This document shows positions 37,876 through 47,216 of a DNA stretch of 61,901 bases, in pieces; within the stretch, counting starts at the first letter, position 1, and every line of letters starts with the position of its first letter. Below the pieces are notes generated by a model that was given only the letters and a program-made list of their open reading frames with translations, was not told where the DNA came from and ran no database searches. Both the position numbers and the translations under genes were made by a program. This stretch comes from Acidiferrobacterales bacterium. Its GTDB lineage: Bacteria; Pseudomonadota; Gammaproteobacteria; Acidiferrobacterales; SZUA-150. The stretch lies in NCBI GenBank assembly GCA_947258385.1, contig CAMYII010000017.1, positions 1-61,901 of the forward strand. The letters are read 5' to 3'.

Positions 37876-39639
37876 CTACATGCTTTCCGGCGCCGAGACG
37901 CCCATCAGCCCCAATCCGCTGGCGATGACCTGCCGCACCGCCGTGATCAGGTTCAGGCGGGCATCGCGCTGCTCGGCGGTGTCGGCAATAAACGTATGGG
38001 CGTTGTAATAGGTGTGAAAATCATTGGCCAGCTCCCGCAGGTAATGCGCGAGCTGATGCGGGTCCTCGTTGAGCGCGGCCGCCTCGACGACCTCCGGGTA
38101 ACGCGCCAGGGTGGCCATGAGCTCCTGTTCGTGGCTCTCCACGAGCAGCGACAGTTGCCGCTCACCGTTCTCTGGGTCGTGGCGCAGGCCCTTTTCCTGG
38201 AGCTGGCGAAACACGCTGCAGATGCGCGCATGGGCGTATTGCACGTAGTACACCGGGTTGTCGTTGCTCTGGGATTTGGCCAGGTCGAGGTCAAAATCCA
38301 TGTGCTGCTCGCATTTGCGCAGCACATAGAAAAAGCGCGCCGCGTCATTGCCCACCTCCCGCCGCAGCTCACGCAGGGTCACGAACTCGCCGCTGCGGGT
38401 GGACATCTGCAGCTTCTTGCCGCCGCGGTAGAGAACGGCGAACTGCACCAGCAAGACATCCAGCTGCTCGGGGTCGTGGCCCATGGCACCGAGCGCCGCC
38501 TTCACCCGCGGGACATAGCCGTGATGGTCGGCGCCCCAGATGTCCACCAGGCGCTCGTAGCCGCGTTCCAGCTTGTGCATGTGGTAGGCGATGTCGGAGG
38601 CGAAATAGGTATGCTGGCCGTTCTCGCGTACCACTACCCGGTCCTTCTCGTCACCGAAGGCGCTCGATCGAAACCACACCGCGCCGCCCTTCTCGTAGAG
38701 CTGCTCGGCGGCGCGCAGCCGGCCGATGGCGCGCTCCACCGCGCCGTCATCGATCAGCGAACGTTCGGAGAACCATTCGTCGTAATGCACGCCGAATTCC
38801 TCCAGATCCCGGCGGATGTCCCCGAGGATGGCCTCGAGGCCCGTATCCAGCGCCTGGCGGTAGCCGGTCATGCCCAGCAGCGACTTGGCGCGGGCGATCA
38901 AGGCGTCGATGCGCGCCTCCTTGTCGCCGCCGGGCGCGTGCGCATCGGGCGGCAGGTCGGCGAACACCTCCGCCGCCGGGTGCCGCAGGGCGTCGCCGTT
39001 GGCGCGGTGCAGGGTGGCGGCGATGTCCCAGATGTAGTCGCCCCGATAGCCATTGGCCGGGAAGGCGACGGTCTCGCCGCACAGCTCCAGGTAGCGCAGC
39101 CAGATACTGGTGGCGAGGATGTCCATCTGGCGGCCGGCGTCGTTGACATAGTACTCGCGGTGTACCTGGAAACCGACGGCCTCGAGCAGGTTCGCCAGCG
39201 TCGCCCCGTAGGCGGCGCCGCGCCCGTGCCCGACGTGCAGCGGGCCGGTCGGGTTGGCCGAGACGAATTCGAGCTGCACCGCACGGCCCTGGCCGCGATC
39301 GCTGCGCCCGTAGGCCGCCCCCTGCGCCAGGACCTGGGTGATCACCGCCTGATAGGCGCCGCGCGTCAGGAAAAAATTAATGAACCCCGGGCCGGCGATC
39401 TCGACCTTGGCCACCCACTCGGAGGCCGGCAGCGCGGCGACGATGCGCTCGGCCAGCGCGCGCGGTTGCACGCCCGCGGCCTTGGCGAGCGGCATGGCGA
39501 TGTTGCAGGCGAAATCCCCGTGGGCCTTTTGCCGGGTGTGCTCAAGCTCAATCGGGACCTTAAGCCCATCTGACAACTCGCCACTGGCCCGCAGCGCGGC
39601 AACGGCTTCGCCAAGCAGTTCTGCAAGATGTGGTTTCAA
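37876..39639 (-). CDS. argS: Arginyl-tRNA synthetase
   Basis: 587 residues. Class I synthetase: N-terminal additional domain, HIGH-type signature [23 protein letters not shown]-like region [14 protein letters not shown] (ArgRS normally lacks a strict KMSKS lysine), and the C-terminal DALR anticodon-binding domain ([17 protein letters not shown]) ending [12 protein letters not shown]. Its expected partner, tRNA-Arg(CCG), is encoded elsewhere in the window, without operon linkage. Confidence 0.97.
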   Translation of the reverse strand: MKPHLAELLGEAVAALRASGELSDGLKVPIELEHTRQKAHGDFACNIAMPLAKAAGVQPRALAERIVAALPASEWVAKVEIAGPGFINFFLTRGAYQAVITQVLAQGAAYGRSDRGQGRAVQLEFVSANPTGPLHVGHGRGAAYGATLANLLEAVGFQVHREYYVNDAGRQMDILATSIWLRYLELCGETVAFPANGYRGDYIWDIAATLHRANGDALRHPAAEVFADLPPDAHAPGGDKEARIDALIARAKSLLGMTGYRQALDTGLEAILGDIRRDLEEFGVHYDEWFSERSLIDDGAVERAIGRLRAAEQLYEKGGAVWFRSSAFGDEKDRVVVRENGQHTYFASDIAYHMHKLERGYERLVDIWGADHHGYVPRVKAALGAMGHDPEQLDVLLVQFAVLYRGGKKLQMSTRSGEFVTLRELRREVGNDAARFFYVLRKCEQHMDFDLDLAKSQSNDNPVYYVQYAHARICSVFRQLQEKGLRHDPENGERQLSLLVESHEQELMATLARYPEVVEAAALNEDPHQLAHYLRELANDFHTYYNAHTFIADTAEQRDARLNLITAVRQVIASGLGLMGVSAPESM

Positions 39640-40063
39640 GCGTCCGTCTCACACGATGAATTGCTAAAAAAACGTCAGGCCATTCTACTAAGCCTTTTAC
39701 TCCGCGAGAAGGCGCTCGAAGGTCAACATTTGGGTATTCATTAGCCTTGACGGAACGCCCTATGTGCGGTAGCGACGATCGCTGGCGTGAGACAATGCAG
39801 TTTCGGATTTTGTTGAGCTGCTTCTCACCGAAGCGGAACATAGCATGGGCGTCCCCAAGCGCCGTCTTGGCAGCAGCATTTCAGCCGCAGGCCCCGTTAC
39901 CAGTGATTTGGTGTCGTTGTGCAGTTGAGCACTAAGGCCAAGGGCTGGGTTAGGAATGCGCGAATGGTGATCACTTTTGACGTTACCGAGGGCAGATGGC
40001 CATCGACTGTATCGAGGCCGTATTCTTTGCTGCCAGCTAAGCGGGTTTTAAGCCCCCGGGCAT
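39640..40063. other. Intergenic region upstream of argS
   Basis: About 424 bases. No open frame has the length, start or composition of a gene. It must contain the argS promoter on the minus strand, but I could not pick a convincing -35/-10 pair, and saw no RNA gene. Confidence 0.35.
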
Positions 40064-40657
40064 TTACTGGTTCATTTCGAATTCTAGTAGTGCACTGACA
40101 GCGCCGCTGTGTACGGTCACATTCGTTACGAACGGACAATTGCCGTCTGAGAGTATCCACAAGGACTTGGTGCCCGATTGGCCCGTATTCGTCACATAGC
40201 CGGTGGCATCGAGGTTCGTGCTCACAAGTTCAGCATCCTGAAGCAGGGTCGGTGATGCGGGGTCTTGGATTGAGCCGTCCTGGTTTCCGATGTCATCGTC
40301 AAACAGCCATACGATTTCGTCACTCGAGGAACTGCCCGTAAATGACAACGTGACCTCGATCTCGGTGCCGCGGCGCAAAATGCCGTTGGCGTCAAGCACG
40401 CTGATCGTAATTAACTGGATATCGGCATGCACATCGTTTGGATCGACACGAATAAACGGTGAATAGCCGGCCGCAGGCGGGCAGGCACCCGTGAGCGGAT
40501 ATGCGATCTCAATCGCAGACGGGTTGATAATAATGGAATCACCGGGCAGGGCCGTTTCCTGGTCACCGCAGGACGTGATTACGGATGCGAGCACGAGAAC
40601 TATCGGCGGAAGCCAAAGAAGCCACAATTTAGCGCATTTGTGATGCCGTTGGCGCAT
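40064..40657 (-). CDS. Putative lipoprotein, Ig-like, unknown function
   Basis: 197 residues. N-terminal signal (KLWLLWLPPIVLVLASVITSC) with lipobox VITSC near residue 30; residues following the Cys are GD, which does not match the inner-membrane Asp+2 rule exactly. The mature part is beta-rich and poor in Lys, with ITISVLDANGILRRGTEIEV and TNLDATGYVTNTG, resembling an Ig-like/invasin-type fold. Base composition is visibly lower in GC than the flanking genes, and the upstream 40680-40790 stretch is AT-rich, so it may be a later acquisition. Family not recognised. Confidence 0.7.
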   Translation of the reverse strand: MRQRHHKCAKLWLLWLPPIVLVLASVITSCGDQETALPGDSIIINPSAIEIAYPLTGACPPAAGYSPFIRVDPNDVHADIQLITISVLDANGILRRGTEIEVTLSFTGSSSSDEIVWLFDDDIGNQDGSIQDPASPTLLQDAELVSTNLDATGYVTNTGQSGTKSLWILSDGNCPFVTNVTVHSGAVSALLEFEMNQ

Positions 40658-40860
40658 GATAACTGGTTCCCTTTACATAAAATAGAACAGCTGCGTCGTG
40701 TACTTAATAAACAGGATGAGCTATGAAATCTAATTATCTATATTTGTTATAGATATCTTTTTCCATGTTGTCAATGACATCGACGCGCAACGATGCTCTG
40801 GCGCAACGCCCGGGCGTTGGGGAGAGATCAGCAAGGCTCCGCTATCCGGTAGCCGGAGGT

Positions 40861-41529
40861 TTAGTCAGGTCGTATTAACCCCGATAGCAATGTGCTGACC
40901 TCTTTGAGGTCTCCGCGTTGCTCAGGTTTGCCGGTGACAGGGCTATAAGGGCGCTCACGGACGGTTTTTTTCGTGAACACACAAATCTCTATAGTGGAAG
41001 TGTCTGCCAGGAAACGAAAAGCGGGCAGATTTTCATAGCGCTCACCGCCAAAGCGCAGGCGACGTTCCGTTTCCTCGTAAGCAATGTTGTGCTCAGTCAA
41101 GTACCAGCCGATTTCCTCGGCCGTCTCGGCGGTGACATGCAGTTGAATTTCCGACCAGGGGGTGACGGTGCCGTGCAGCACGGGTCCCACGAGATAAGGA
41201 TCGAATCTGGCCAGGAAGCGCATGGCCTCCAGTGCCAGTCGGCGCAGGTGACTCAGCGTCTCGCGCAGGCGGTCGCGGTGGAACAGTTGCAGGTACTCTG
41301 CCAAGGCAGCCTCGATTTCCTGATTGCTTGGCAGCGACTTGCTGGGCGTGAGCCCGAGCCGTTCAGCCGCCTTGCGTTTGGCGCTCAAATGGTCCTTGAC
41401 CCCCTCCTCCGCCATGATGCGCGCCGCCTCGGCGCACAGTCGCTGGCGCTGAACGGCGTCGTTGCGCCCGGGTGTCTTGCGGGGTCGGGCAGCGGCGGGT
41501 GAACGGCGCGGACCGGATTTGCCGGGCAT
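40861..41529 (-). CDS. Conserved hypothetical, possible nucleotidyltransferase-like fold
   Basis: 222 residues. A basic Pro/Arg-rich N terminus (SGPRRSPAAARPRKTPG) precedes a helical region (AEAARIMAEEGVKDHLSAKR) and a C-terminal alpha/beta domain. The segment LVGPVLHGTVTPWSEIQLHV has the G-[ST]-x(n)-D/E-h-x-L look of a minimal nucleotidyltransferase, but with Glu at one acidic position, so activity is uncertain. It begins 2 bases after the PBP1A stop, so the two are surely co-transcribed. No established function is known to me. Confidence 0.8.
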   Translation of the reverse strand: MPGKSGPRRSPAAARPRKTPGRNDAVQRQRLCAEAARIMAEEGVKDHLSAKRKAAERLGLTPSKSLPSNQEIEAALAEYLQLFHRDRLRETLSHLRRLALEAMRFLARFDPYLVGPVLHGTVTPWSEIQLHVTAETAEEIGWYLTEHNIAYEETERRLRFGGERYENLPAFRFLADTSTIEICVFTKKTVRERPYSPVTGKPEQRGDLKEVSTLLSGLIRPD

Positions 41530-41531
41530 GC

Positions 41532-44219
41532 TCAGAACAGATCCTGGGGGATGTTTTCCGGCGCGGGTTGCGCGCCCGGCGTGCTCACGGCCGCGGGCGT
41601 ATCCGGGCCCGGCGGCCCCTCTGCCGGCGTGCCGCTCCCGGCAAGGGCTTTTTCGTGGGCGAGGATAAAATATTCCTCCAGCACCTCAGGCTGCTCGGCG
41701 ATCTGTTCGTCGCCGGGTTGCTGTGCCAGGTCGTCGTCCGAGGCTTCAGCGACCGACGGCTGCTCCTGCCCCTGCGCTACACCGTCGCCCAGCTCGTCGG
41801 TGGATTCCGCCGGCGGCTCATCGACCACCTCCCCGGTCTCGCTGTTGATGAAGCGCGTGACCACCCCTTCGGGTTGAACCAGCGGCGTCTCGTCGGTGCC
41901 TTCCAGGGCCACCCGCATGTAGTCGATCCAGATCGGCAACGCCGCGCGCGCGCCGGCCTCGCCGCGGCCGAGCGAGGCGGGTTGATCGAAGCCGACCCAG
42001 GCGGTGGTCACGATAGCGCTGTTGAATCCGGAAAACCAGGCGTCGCGGTAATCGTTGGTGGTGCCGGTTTTGCCGGCGAGGTCCTCGCGCTTTAGCACCA
42101 GGGCGCGCCGGCCGGTGCCCTCTTTAATGATGTCCTGCATGATGCTGCGTATCACAAAGGCGTTCTCAGGGGGGATGACGCGTGGCGCGAACCGCGGCGT
42201 GCCCGGCGCGGGCGCCGCCTCCTCCGTGGCGACGACCGCAGTGGCACCGGCGGCCGACTTTTCCGGCGCCTCAGTCCCAGCATCCGCCTCGTTCGCCTGC
42301 AGGTCCACGACCGTTTCGCTGCCCGGGCACTCCTGGCAGACCAGCATGGGATTGGCCTGCTCCAGGATATTGTGGTTGCCGTCTTCGATGCGGGTAATGA
42401 AATAGGGTTCGATGCGGAAGCCGCCGTTGGAAAAGACCGCGAAGGCCGAGGCCATGGTGAGCGGTGTCACCGAGGCCGAGCCCAGGGCCAGGGACAGGTT
42501 GCGCGGCAGCGCCTCGGGATCGAAACCAAAACGGCCCAGGTACTCCGCGGCGTAGCTGGCGCCGATCGCCCGCAGCAAGCGCACGGAAACGAGGTTGAGC
42601 GACAGCACCAGCGCCTTGCGCAGGCGTGTCGGGCCGTAGAAGCGCCCGCTGTAGTTTTCCGGCCGCCACACGCCCTCCAGGGCCTCGTCTTCGATGGCGA
42701 TGGGGGCGCCACTGACGGTGCTGGCGGCGGTAAAGCCTTTTTCCAGGGCGGCCGAGTAGATGAAGGGTTTGACGTTGGAGCCGGCCTGGCGCTCGGCCTG
42801 GGTCACGCGGTTGAATTTGCTCTCAAAGAAGTCAAAGCCGCCGCTCAGTGCCAGGATGGCGCCGTCATTCGGGCGCAGCGAGACGATGGCGGCCGCGGCC
42901 TCGGGCACCTGCGCCAGCCGCCACGCACCGTCGGCGAGGCCCTGCAGGTAGACGATGTCACCCAGCTTCAGGATCTGGGCGGCGCGCTTGGGTGGCCGGC
43001 CGATGGTGTCCTCGTTGATATATTTGCGGGCCCAGGACAGGCCCTCCCAACCGATTTCGGCCACATAACCGTCCTGGGTGTAGACGGTAGCGGATTGTTC
43101 GTCGACCAGCAGCACAATGCCGGGCAGCAGATTACCCACCGAACGGTAGTCCTTGAGTATCTCATCAAGATCGGCCCTGTCGATGTCGGCCTTGATTTTG
43201 ACGTGTCCGGCCGGTCCCCGGTAACCGTGCCGCTGGTCATATTCCAGCAGTCCTGCGCGCAGGGCGGCGTTGGCCGCCTGCTGATAGCTGGAGTGAATCG
43301 TGGTGTAGACGTGAAATCCCCCGGCGTAGGTCTGCTCATCGTAAGTCTCGATCATGTGCTGGCGGACCATCTCGGCGATGTAGGGCGCCTCCACGTCGTA
43401 TTCCAGGGCATGCTTGCGGGCGACCAGCGGCGCATCGATCGCCTCACGATAGACCGCCTCATCGATGTAGCCCAACTTGTGCATGCGGCCGAGCGCGTAA
43501 TTGCGCCGCTCGAGCGCGGTTTTGGGGTTGCTCACCGGATTGTTGCTCGATGGCGCCTTGGGCAGGCCCGCGAGCATGGCCATCTCCGGCAAGGTCAGTT
43601 CGGCCAGGTTTTTGCCGTAATAGATACGGGCCGCCGCGCCGAAGCCGTAGGCACGGTGACCAAGAAAAATCTTGTTCACATAGAGCTCGAGGATCTGCTC
43701 CTTGCCAAGCTCGTGCTCGAGCTTGAAAGACAGCAGGATCTCCTTGAGCTTGCGGGTATAGGTCTTCTCGGGACTGAGGAAGAAGTTGCGCGCGACCTGC
43801 ATGGTGATGGTGCTCGCGCCCTGGCTGTGGGTGCCCGAACGGAAATTGATCCAGGCGGCGCGCGCGATGCCCATGAAATCCACACCGTGATGCCGATAAA
43901 AGCTGTCATCCTCTGTTGCCAGGATCGCCTCGATCAGCAACGCCGGAACGTCGGCGGTTTTCACCGGGATCCTGCGCTCCTCGCCGAATTCGCCGATGAG
44001 CACCCCGTCCGCGGTATAGACCCGCATCGGGACTTTCAGCCGGTCCTCGCCGAGCGTGTCCAACGGCGGCAGCGTCGGGGTCAGTATCAGCGTCAGCGCG
44101 GTGAGCAGGATAACGCCGCCCGCCAACAGCGCAATCGCCACGATCAGGGCGATGTGCCAGTGCCTAGGGGGCGGACGGTGGTTAAAACTGTCACTCAGGG
44201 TCGGCCTGAAGTCGGTCAT
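41532..44219 (-). CDS. mrcA: Penicillin-binding protein 1A
   Basis: 895 residues. Bifunctional class A PBP. Cytoplasmic start and membrane helix (about 23-48), GT51 glycosyltransferase (ILATEDDSFYRHHGVDFMG with the catalytic Glu; GASTITMQVARN), an intervening OB-type domain typical of PBP1A (about 310-420), and the transpeptidase domain with AGSNVKPFIYS (SxxK), and KTGTTNDYRDAWFSG (KTG). The C-terminal 90 residues are acidic and Pro/Gly-rich without a fold. Divergent from pilMNOPQ, the classical ponA-pilM arrangement; its -35/-10 region is visible at 44271-44299. Confidence 0.96.
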   Translation of the reverse strand: MTDFRPTLSDSFNHRPPPRHWHIALIVAIALLAGGVILLTALTLILTPTLPPLDTLGEDRLKVPMRVYTADGVLIGEFGEERRIPVKTADVPALLIEAILATEDDSFYRHHGVDFMGIARAAWINFRSGTHSQGASTITMQVARNFFLSPEKTYTRKLKEILLSFKLEHELGKEQILELYVNKIFLGHRAYGFGAAARIYYGKNLAELTLPEMAMLAGLPKAPSSNNPVSNPKTALERRNYALGRMHKLGYIDEAVYREAIDAPLVARKHALEYDVEAPYIAEMVRQHMIETYDEQTYAGGFHVYTTIHSSYQQAANAALRAGLLEYDQRHGYRGPAGHVKIKADIDRADLDEILKDYRSVGNLLPGIVLLVDEQSATVYTQDGYVAEIGWEGLSWARKYINEDTIGRPPKRAAQILKLGDIVYLQGLADGAWRLAQVPEAAAAIVSLRPNDGAILALSGGFDFFESKFNRVTQAERQAGSNVKPFIYSAALEKGFTAASTVSGAPIAIEDEALEGVWRPENYSGRFYGPTRLRKALVLSLNLVSVRLLRAIGASYAAEYLGRFGFDPEALPRNLSLALGSASVTPLTMASAFAVFSNGGFRIEPYFITRIEDGNHNILEQANPMLVCQECPGSETVVDLQANEADAGTEAPEKSAAGATAVVATEEAAPAPGTPRFAPRVIPPENAFVIRSIMQDIIKEGTGRRALVLKREDLAGKTGTTNDYRDAWFSGFNSAIVTTAWVGFDQPASLGRGEAGARAALPIWIDYMRVALEGTDETPLVQPEGVVTRFINSETGEVVDEPPAESTDELGDGVAQGQEQPSVAEASDDDLAQQPGDEQIAEQPEVLEEYFILAHEKALAGSGTPAEGPPGPDTPAAVSTPGAQPAPENIPQDLF

Positions 44220-44270
44220 GAGGTTCGGCAGCTGGGCGTCAGTGTGCTAAACGTATCTTCAGGGCCGGGC

Positions 44271-44299
44271 AGTATAAAGCCAAAGCCCTTGTAAACCAA
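44271..44299 (-). promoter_or_regulatory. Sigma-70-type promoter for PBP1A
   Basis: On the minus strand TTGGTT (44294-44299) and TATACT (44271-44276) are 17 bases apart, about 50 bases before the PBP1A start. Confidence 0.55.
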
Positions 44300-44306
44300 C
44301 GAATAT

Positions 44307-44336
44307 TTGTCATTTCCATTCGCCATGGTCTATAGT
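44307..44336 (+). promoter_or_regulatory. Sigma-70-type promoter for pilMNOPQ
   Basis: TTGTCA (44307-44312) and TATAGT (44331-44336), five of six matches each, 18 bases apart, about 65 bases before pilM. Its -35 lies only 7 bases from the opposing PBP1A -35. Confidence 0.6.
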
Positions 44337-44402
44337 TGGGTATAGTACTTAATGCATATTTGCACAAACCACCCGTAACTGGCGGAAGATAAGGGGAAAA
44401 TT

Positions 44403-45479
44403 GTGCCAGGTTTGGCCACATTATTCGCTAAAAAGAGCCAGCCCCTGATCGGGATCGATATCAGCTCGTCCGCTGTGAAGGTGCTGGAATTAAGTAAATC
44501 CGGCAACCACTATCGGGTCGAGCGCTATGCGGTTGAGCCCTTGCCGCAGAATGCCGTGGTGGAGCACTCCATTACCGAGGTCGAGCAGGTCTCCGAGATG
44601 GTCGAGCGGGCTGTCAGGCGTTCCGGTAGCAAATGCAAGAACGTGGCGATCGCGGTGGCCGGTACCCATGTGATCACCAAGAGCATCCGGATGCCCGCCA
44701 ATCTCGGCGAACAGGAGCTGCAGGCCCAGATCGAGATGGAGGCCGACCATTACATCCCCTACCCGCTGGATGAAGTGAACCTCGATTACGAGATCATCGG
44801 CCCCTCGGAAGACAACCCTGAGGAGAACAATCTACTGCTCGCGGCCTGCCGCAAGGAGATCGTGGATGATTATGTGGCGGTAATTGAGGGCCCCGGCCTC
44901 ATCCCCAAGGTGGTCGATATTGAAACCTACGCCATGGAAAACGCCTTTTCCCTGATCGCCCAGAACATGGCGGGCGGGGGCATGGAACAAACCGTGGCGA
45001 TCCTCGATATCGGCGCCACCGCGACAAACATCAATGTTATTCATAACAATCATTCCGTTTATACCCGCGACCACACCTTCGGCGGACGTCAATTGACGGA
45101 AGAAATTCAGCGCCGCTATGGACTGTCCTATGAAGAGGCGGGTCTCGCCAAGAAGCAGGGCGGCTTGCCGGACAATTATCAAACTGATGTATTACGCCCC
45201 TTTATGGAGGCCATGTGCCAGGAGATCATGCGGGCGCTGCAGTTCTTCTATTCATCCAGCCCCTTCAACAGTGTAGACCAGTTATTGCTGGCGGGTGGGT
45301 GCGCCCAGATTGCCGGCATAGACGAACTGGTCGCGGCGCGCATCGGTGCCCCGTCACTGGTCGCGAATCCATTCACCAGCATGTCACTGGCCTCGCGTAT
45401 CAAGCCCCAAATCCTGGCCAATGACGCGCCTTCGCTCATGATCGCCTGCGGCCTGGCGATTCGGAGCTTCGATGGCTGA
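44403..45479 (+). CDS. pilM: Type IV pilus assembly protein PilM
   Basis: 358 residues, GTG start with AAGGGG 8 bases upstream. Cytoplasmic actin-like ATPase: LIGIDISSSAVKVLEL (phosphate 1), AILDIGATATNINVIHN (phosphate 2) and LLAGGCAQIAGIDELVA (adenosine motif) of the FtsA/PilM fold. It binds the N-terminal tail of PilN and links the cytoplasmic motor to the inner-membrane alignment complex. First of five genes with spacings of 2, -4, -4 and 3 bases. Confidence 0.97.
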   Translation: MPGLATLFAKKSQPLIGIDISSSAVKVLELSKSGNHYRVERYAVEPLPQNAVVEHSITEVEQVSEMVERAVRRSGSKCKNVAIAVAGTHVITKSIRMPANLGEQELQAQIEMEADHYIPYPLDEVNLDYEIIGPSEDNPEENNLLLAACRKEIVDDYVAVIEGPGLIPKVVDIETYAMENAFSLIAQNMAGGGMEQTVAILDIGATATNINVIHNNHSVYTRDHTFGGRQLTEEIQRRYGLSYEEAGLAKKQGGLPDNYQTDVLRPFMEAMCQEIMRALQFFYSSSPFNSVDQLLLAGGCAQIAGIDELVAARIGAPSLVANPFTSMSLASRIKPQILANDAPSLMIACGLAIRSFDG

Positions 45480-45481
45480 CC

Positions 45482-46048
45482 ATGACTAAGCTGAATCTAT
45501 TGCCATGGCGCGAGCTGCGCCGCAAGGAACAGGACCGCCAGTTAGTGAGCGCTGGCGGTTTCACCTGGGTGCTGATGGCCCTGATCGTGTTCTATGGCCA
45601 CCTGCACGTGAGCGCCCTGATCGATAACCAGAAGAAGCGCAATGAGTTCCTGAAGGAAGAGATCGCCAAGGTCGACAAGCAGATCGCGGAAATCAGGGAG
45701 CTAAAGAAACAGCGCCAGGCCCTGATTGCACGCATGAATATCATTCATCAGCTCCAGGGCGATCGCACCCAGATCGTTCACGTTTTCGATGAGCTGGTAC
45801 AGCAGTTGCCCGAGGGTATCTATTTCAGGAAGCTGAAGCAGAAAGGCAAGGTCTTCAGTGTTGACGGAACGGCCCAGTCGAATGCACGGGTATCGGCGCT
45901 GATGAGAAATCTGGACTCGTCAGACTGGTTTACCAACCCGGTCCTGCAGGTGATTAACGTCAAGGACTCGGGTGGAGACCGAGTGAGCAATTTCAAGCTT
46001 AAGGTGACGCAAGCGGATACGCAACCGAAAGACAAAGACCAGAAATGA
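45482..46048 (+). CDS. pilN: Type IV pilus assembly protein PilN
   Basis: 188 residues. Starts with the PilM-binding tail TKLNLLPWRELRRKEQDR, the best-known PilN motif. One membrane helix follows (about 24-44, LVSAGGFTWVLMALIVFYGHL), then a coiled coil and a ferredoxin-like periplasmic domain (PEGIYFRKLKQKGKVFSVDG). It dimerises with PilO. The stop overlaps the pilO start by 4 bases. Confidence 0.97.
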   Translation: MTKLNLLPWRELRRKEQDRQLVSAGGFTWVLMALIVFYGHLHVSALIDNQKKRNEFLKEEIAKVDKQIAEIRELKKQRQALIARMNIIHQLQGDRTQIVHVFDELVQQLPEGIYFRKLKQKGKVFSVDGTAQSNARVSALMRNLDSSDWFTNPVLQVINVKDSGGDRVSNFKLKVTQADTQPKDKDQK

Positions 46049-46686
46049 ATCTGGAAGACCTGAAAAACATCGATATTAACGATATCGCCTCGTGGCCGAT
46101 TCCGATAAAGCTCGGTGCGATCATGGTGCTATCCGTGGTGATCCTGTTTGCCGGTTATTGGTTTGTCATTAAGGGCGAACTCGAGCAACTTGACCGCGCA
46201 GAGAGGGAAGAACAGGATCTGCGTACGACTTTTCTGAATAAAAAGGCGCTGGCCATTAATCTCCCGGCCTATAAACAGCAAATGGAGGAGATGCAGCTCA
46301 CCTTCGGCAGTCTCTTGCGCCAGCTGCCGGATTCTACGGAAGTGCCCGATCTTCTGGTGGATATAACGCAGGCGGGTTTGGGCCGGGGGCTCGAGTTTGT
46401 GTTGTTCAAGCCGGAAAAGGAGCGGCCGGCTGAGTTTTATGCCGAATTGCCGATAAGCATCAAAGTGATGGGCACATATCACGAGCTGGCGTTGTTCGTC
46501 AGCGACGTAGCTGCCCTGCCGCGGATCGTAACCTTTGGCAATATCGACATTACCAGCGCCAGCAACACCAAGGATGACAAATTGACGATGTCCGCCAAGG
46601 CCAAGACTTATCGATATCTCGATCAGGGCGAAATGGCGGCGCAGACGAAGAAGCCAACCGGCAGGAGGGGGCGCAGGGGCAGATGA
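46045..46686 (+). CDS. pilO: Type IV pilus assembly protein PilO
   Basis: 213 residues. Short cytoplasmic lead, one membrane helix (about 22-42, IKLGAIMVLSVVILFAGYW), a coiled coil, and a periplasmic ferredoxin-like domain (LPISIKVMGTYHELALFVSDV). Forms PilN-PilO heterodimers that tie PilM to PilP. The C terminus is basic (KKPTGRRGRRGR), an ordinary variation. Confidence 0.97.
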   Translation: MNLEDLKNIDINDIASWPIPIKLGAIMVLSVVILFAGYWFVIKGELEQLDRAEREEQDLRTTFLNKKALAINLPAYKQQMEEMQLTFGSLLRQLPDSTEVPDLLVDITQAGLGRGLEFVLFKPEKERPAEFYAELPISIKVMGTYHELALFVSDVAALPRIVTFGNIDITSASNTKDDKLTMSAKAKTYRYLDQGEMAAQTKKPTGRRGRRGR

Positions 46687-47213
46687 TAAGGTCCGCGAGC
46701 ATACGACTGCGTAGCGCGGCTTTTATGCTCCCGATACTGCTGATAAGCGGCTGCGGGACCGACGGCATGGGAGATCTGCGGCAGTTTGTCAAAAACGCGC
46801 ACGCGGACCGCAAGCCTCGTGTGGAACCACTCCCCGAGATACAGACGCACGAGACCTTTGCGTATGCGTCGGAGAAAGGCGTTGACCCGTTCGCCGCGTT
46901 TAATCTGAAACCGACCGGGACGGCGGCGGTCAGCGGACCGAGGCCGGACCTGAATCGCCGCAAGGATCCGCTGGAAGAGTATCCACTGGATTCCCTGAAG
47001 ATGGTGGGCACCTTAAGTCGGGGCACCGATGTCTGGGTCGTCATCCAGGCGGCGGATGGCACGGTACACCGTGCGATGGTGGGCGACCATATGGGGCAGA
47101 ATTTTGGCATGATCACCAAGATCACGGAGGAGAAGGTCGAGCTGGTCGAGCTTATCCAGGGCCCAACCGGGCAATGGATAGAACGCGATGGTAGTATCGC
47201 GATTGAGGAATAA
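46683..47213 (+). CDS. pilP: Type IV pilus lipoprotein PilP
   Basis: 176 residues. Lipoprotein signal with lipobox LISGC at about residue 24 (MLPILLISGCG). A disordered linker then leads to the beta-sandwich HR domain (LDSLKMVGTLSRGTDVWVV, then GDHMGQNFGMITKI) that binds the secretin PilQ. Overlaps pilO by 4 bases. Confidence 0.97.
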   Translation: MIRSASIRLRSAAFMLPILLISGCGTDGMGDLRQFVKNAHADRKPRVEPLPEIQTHETFAYASEKGVDPFAAFNLKPTGTAAVSGPRPDLNRRKDPLEEYPLDSLKMVGTLSRGTDVWVVIQAADGTVHRAMVGDHMGQNFGMITKITEEKVELVELIQGPTGQWIERDGSIAIEE

Positions 47214-47216
47214 GCA

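Noticed and set aside
37615-39573. 652-codon open frame on the plus strand
   Set aside because: Lies opposite argS and the SPOR gene; composition is that of an antisense shadow.
42372-44294. 640-codon open frame on the plus strand
   Set aside because: Antisense to PBP1A, whose catalytic motifs are intact; no start signal or domain.
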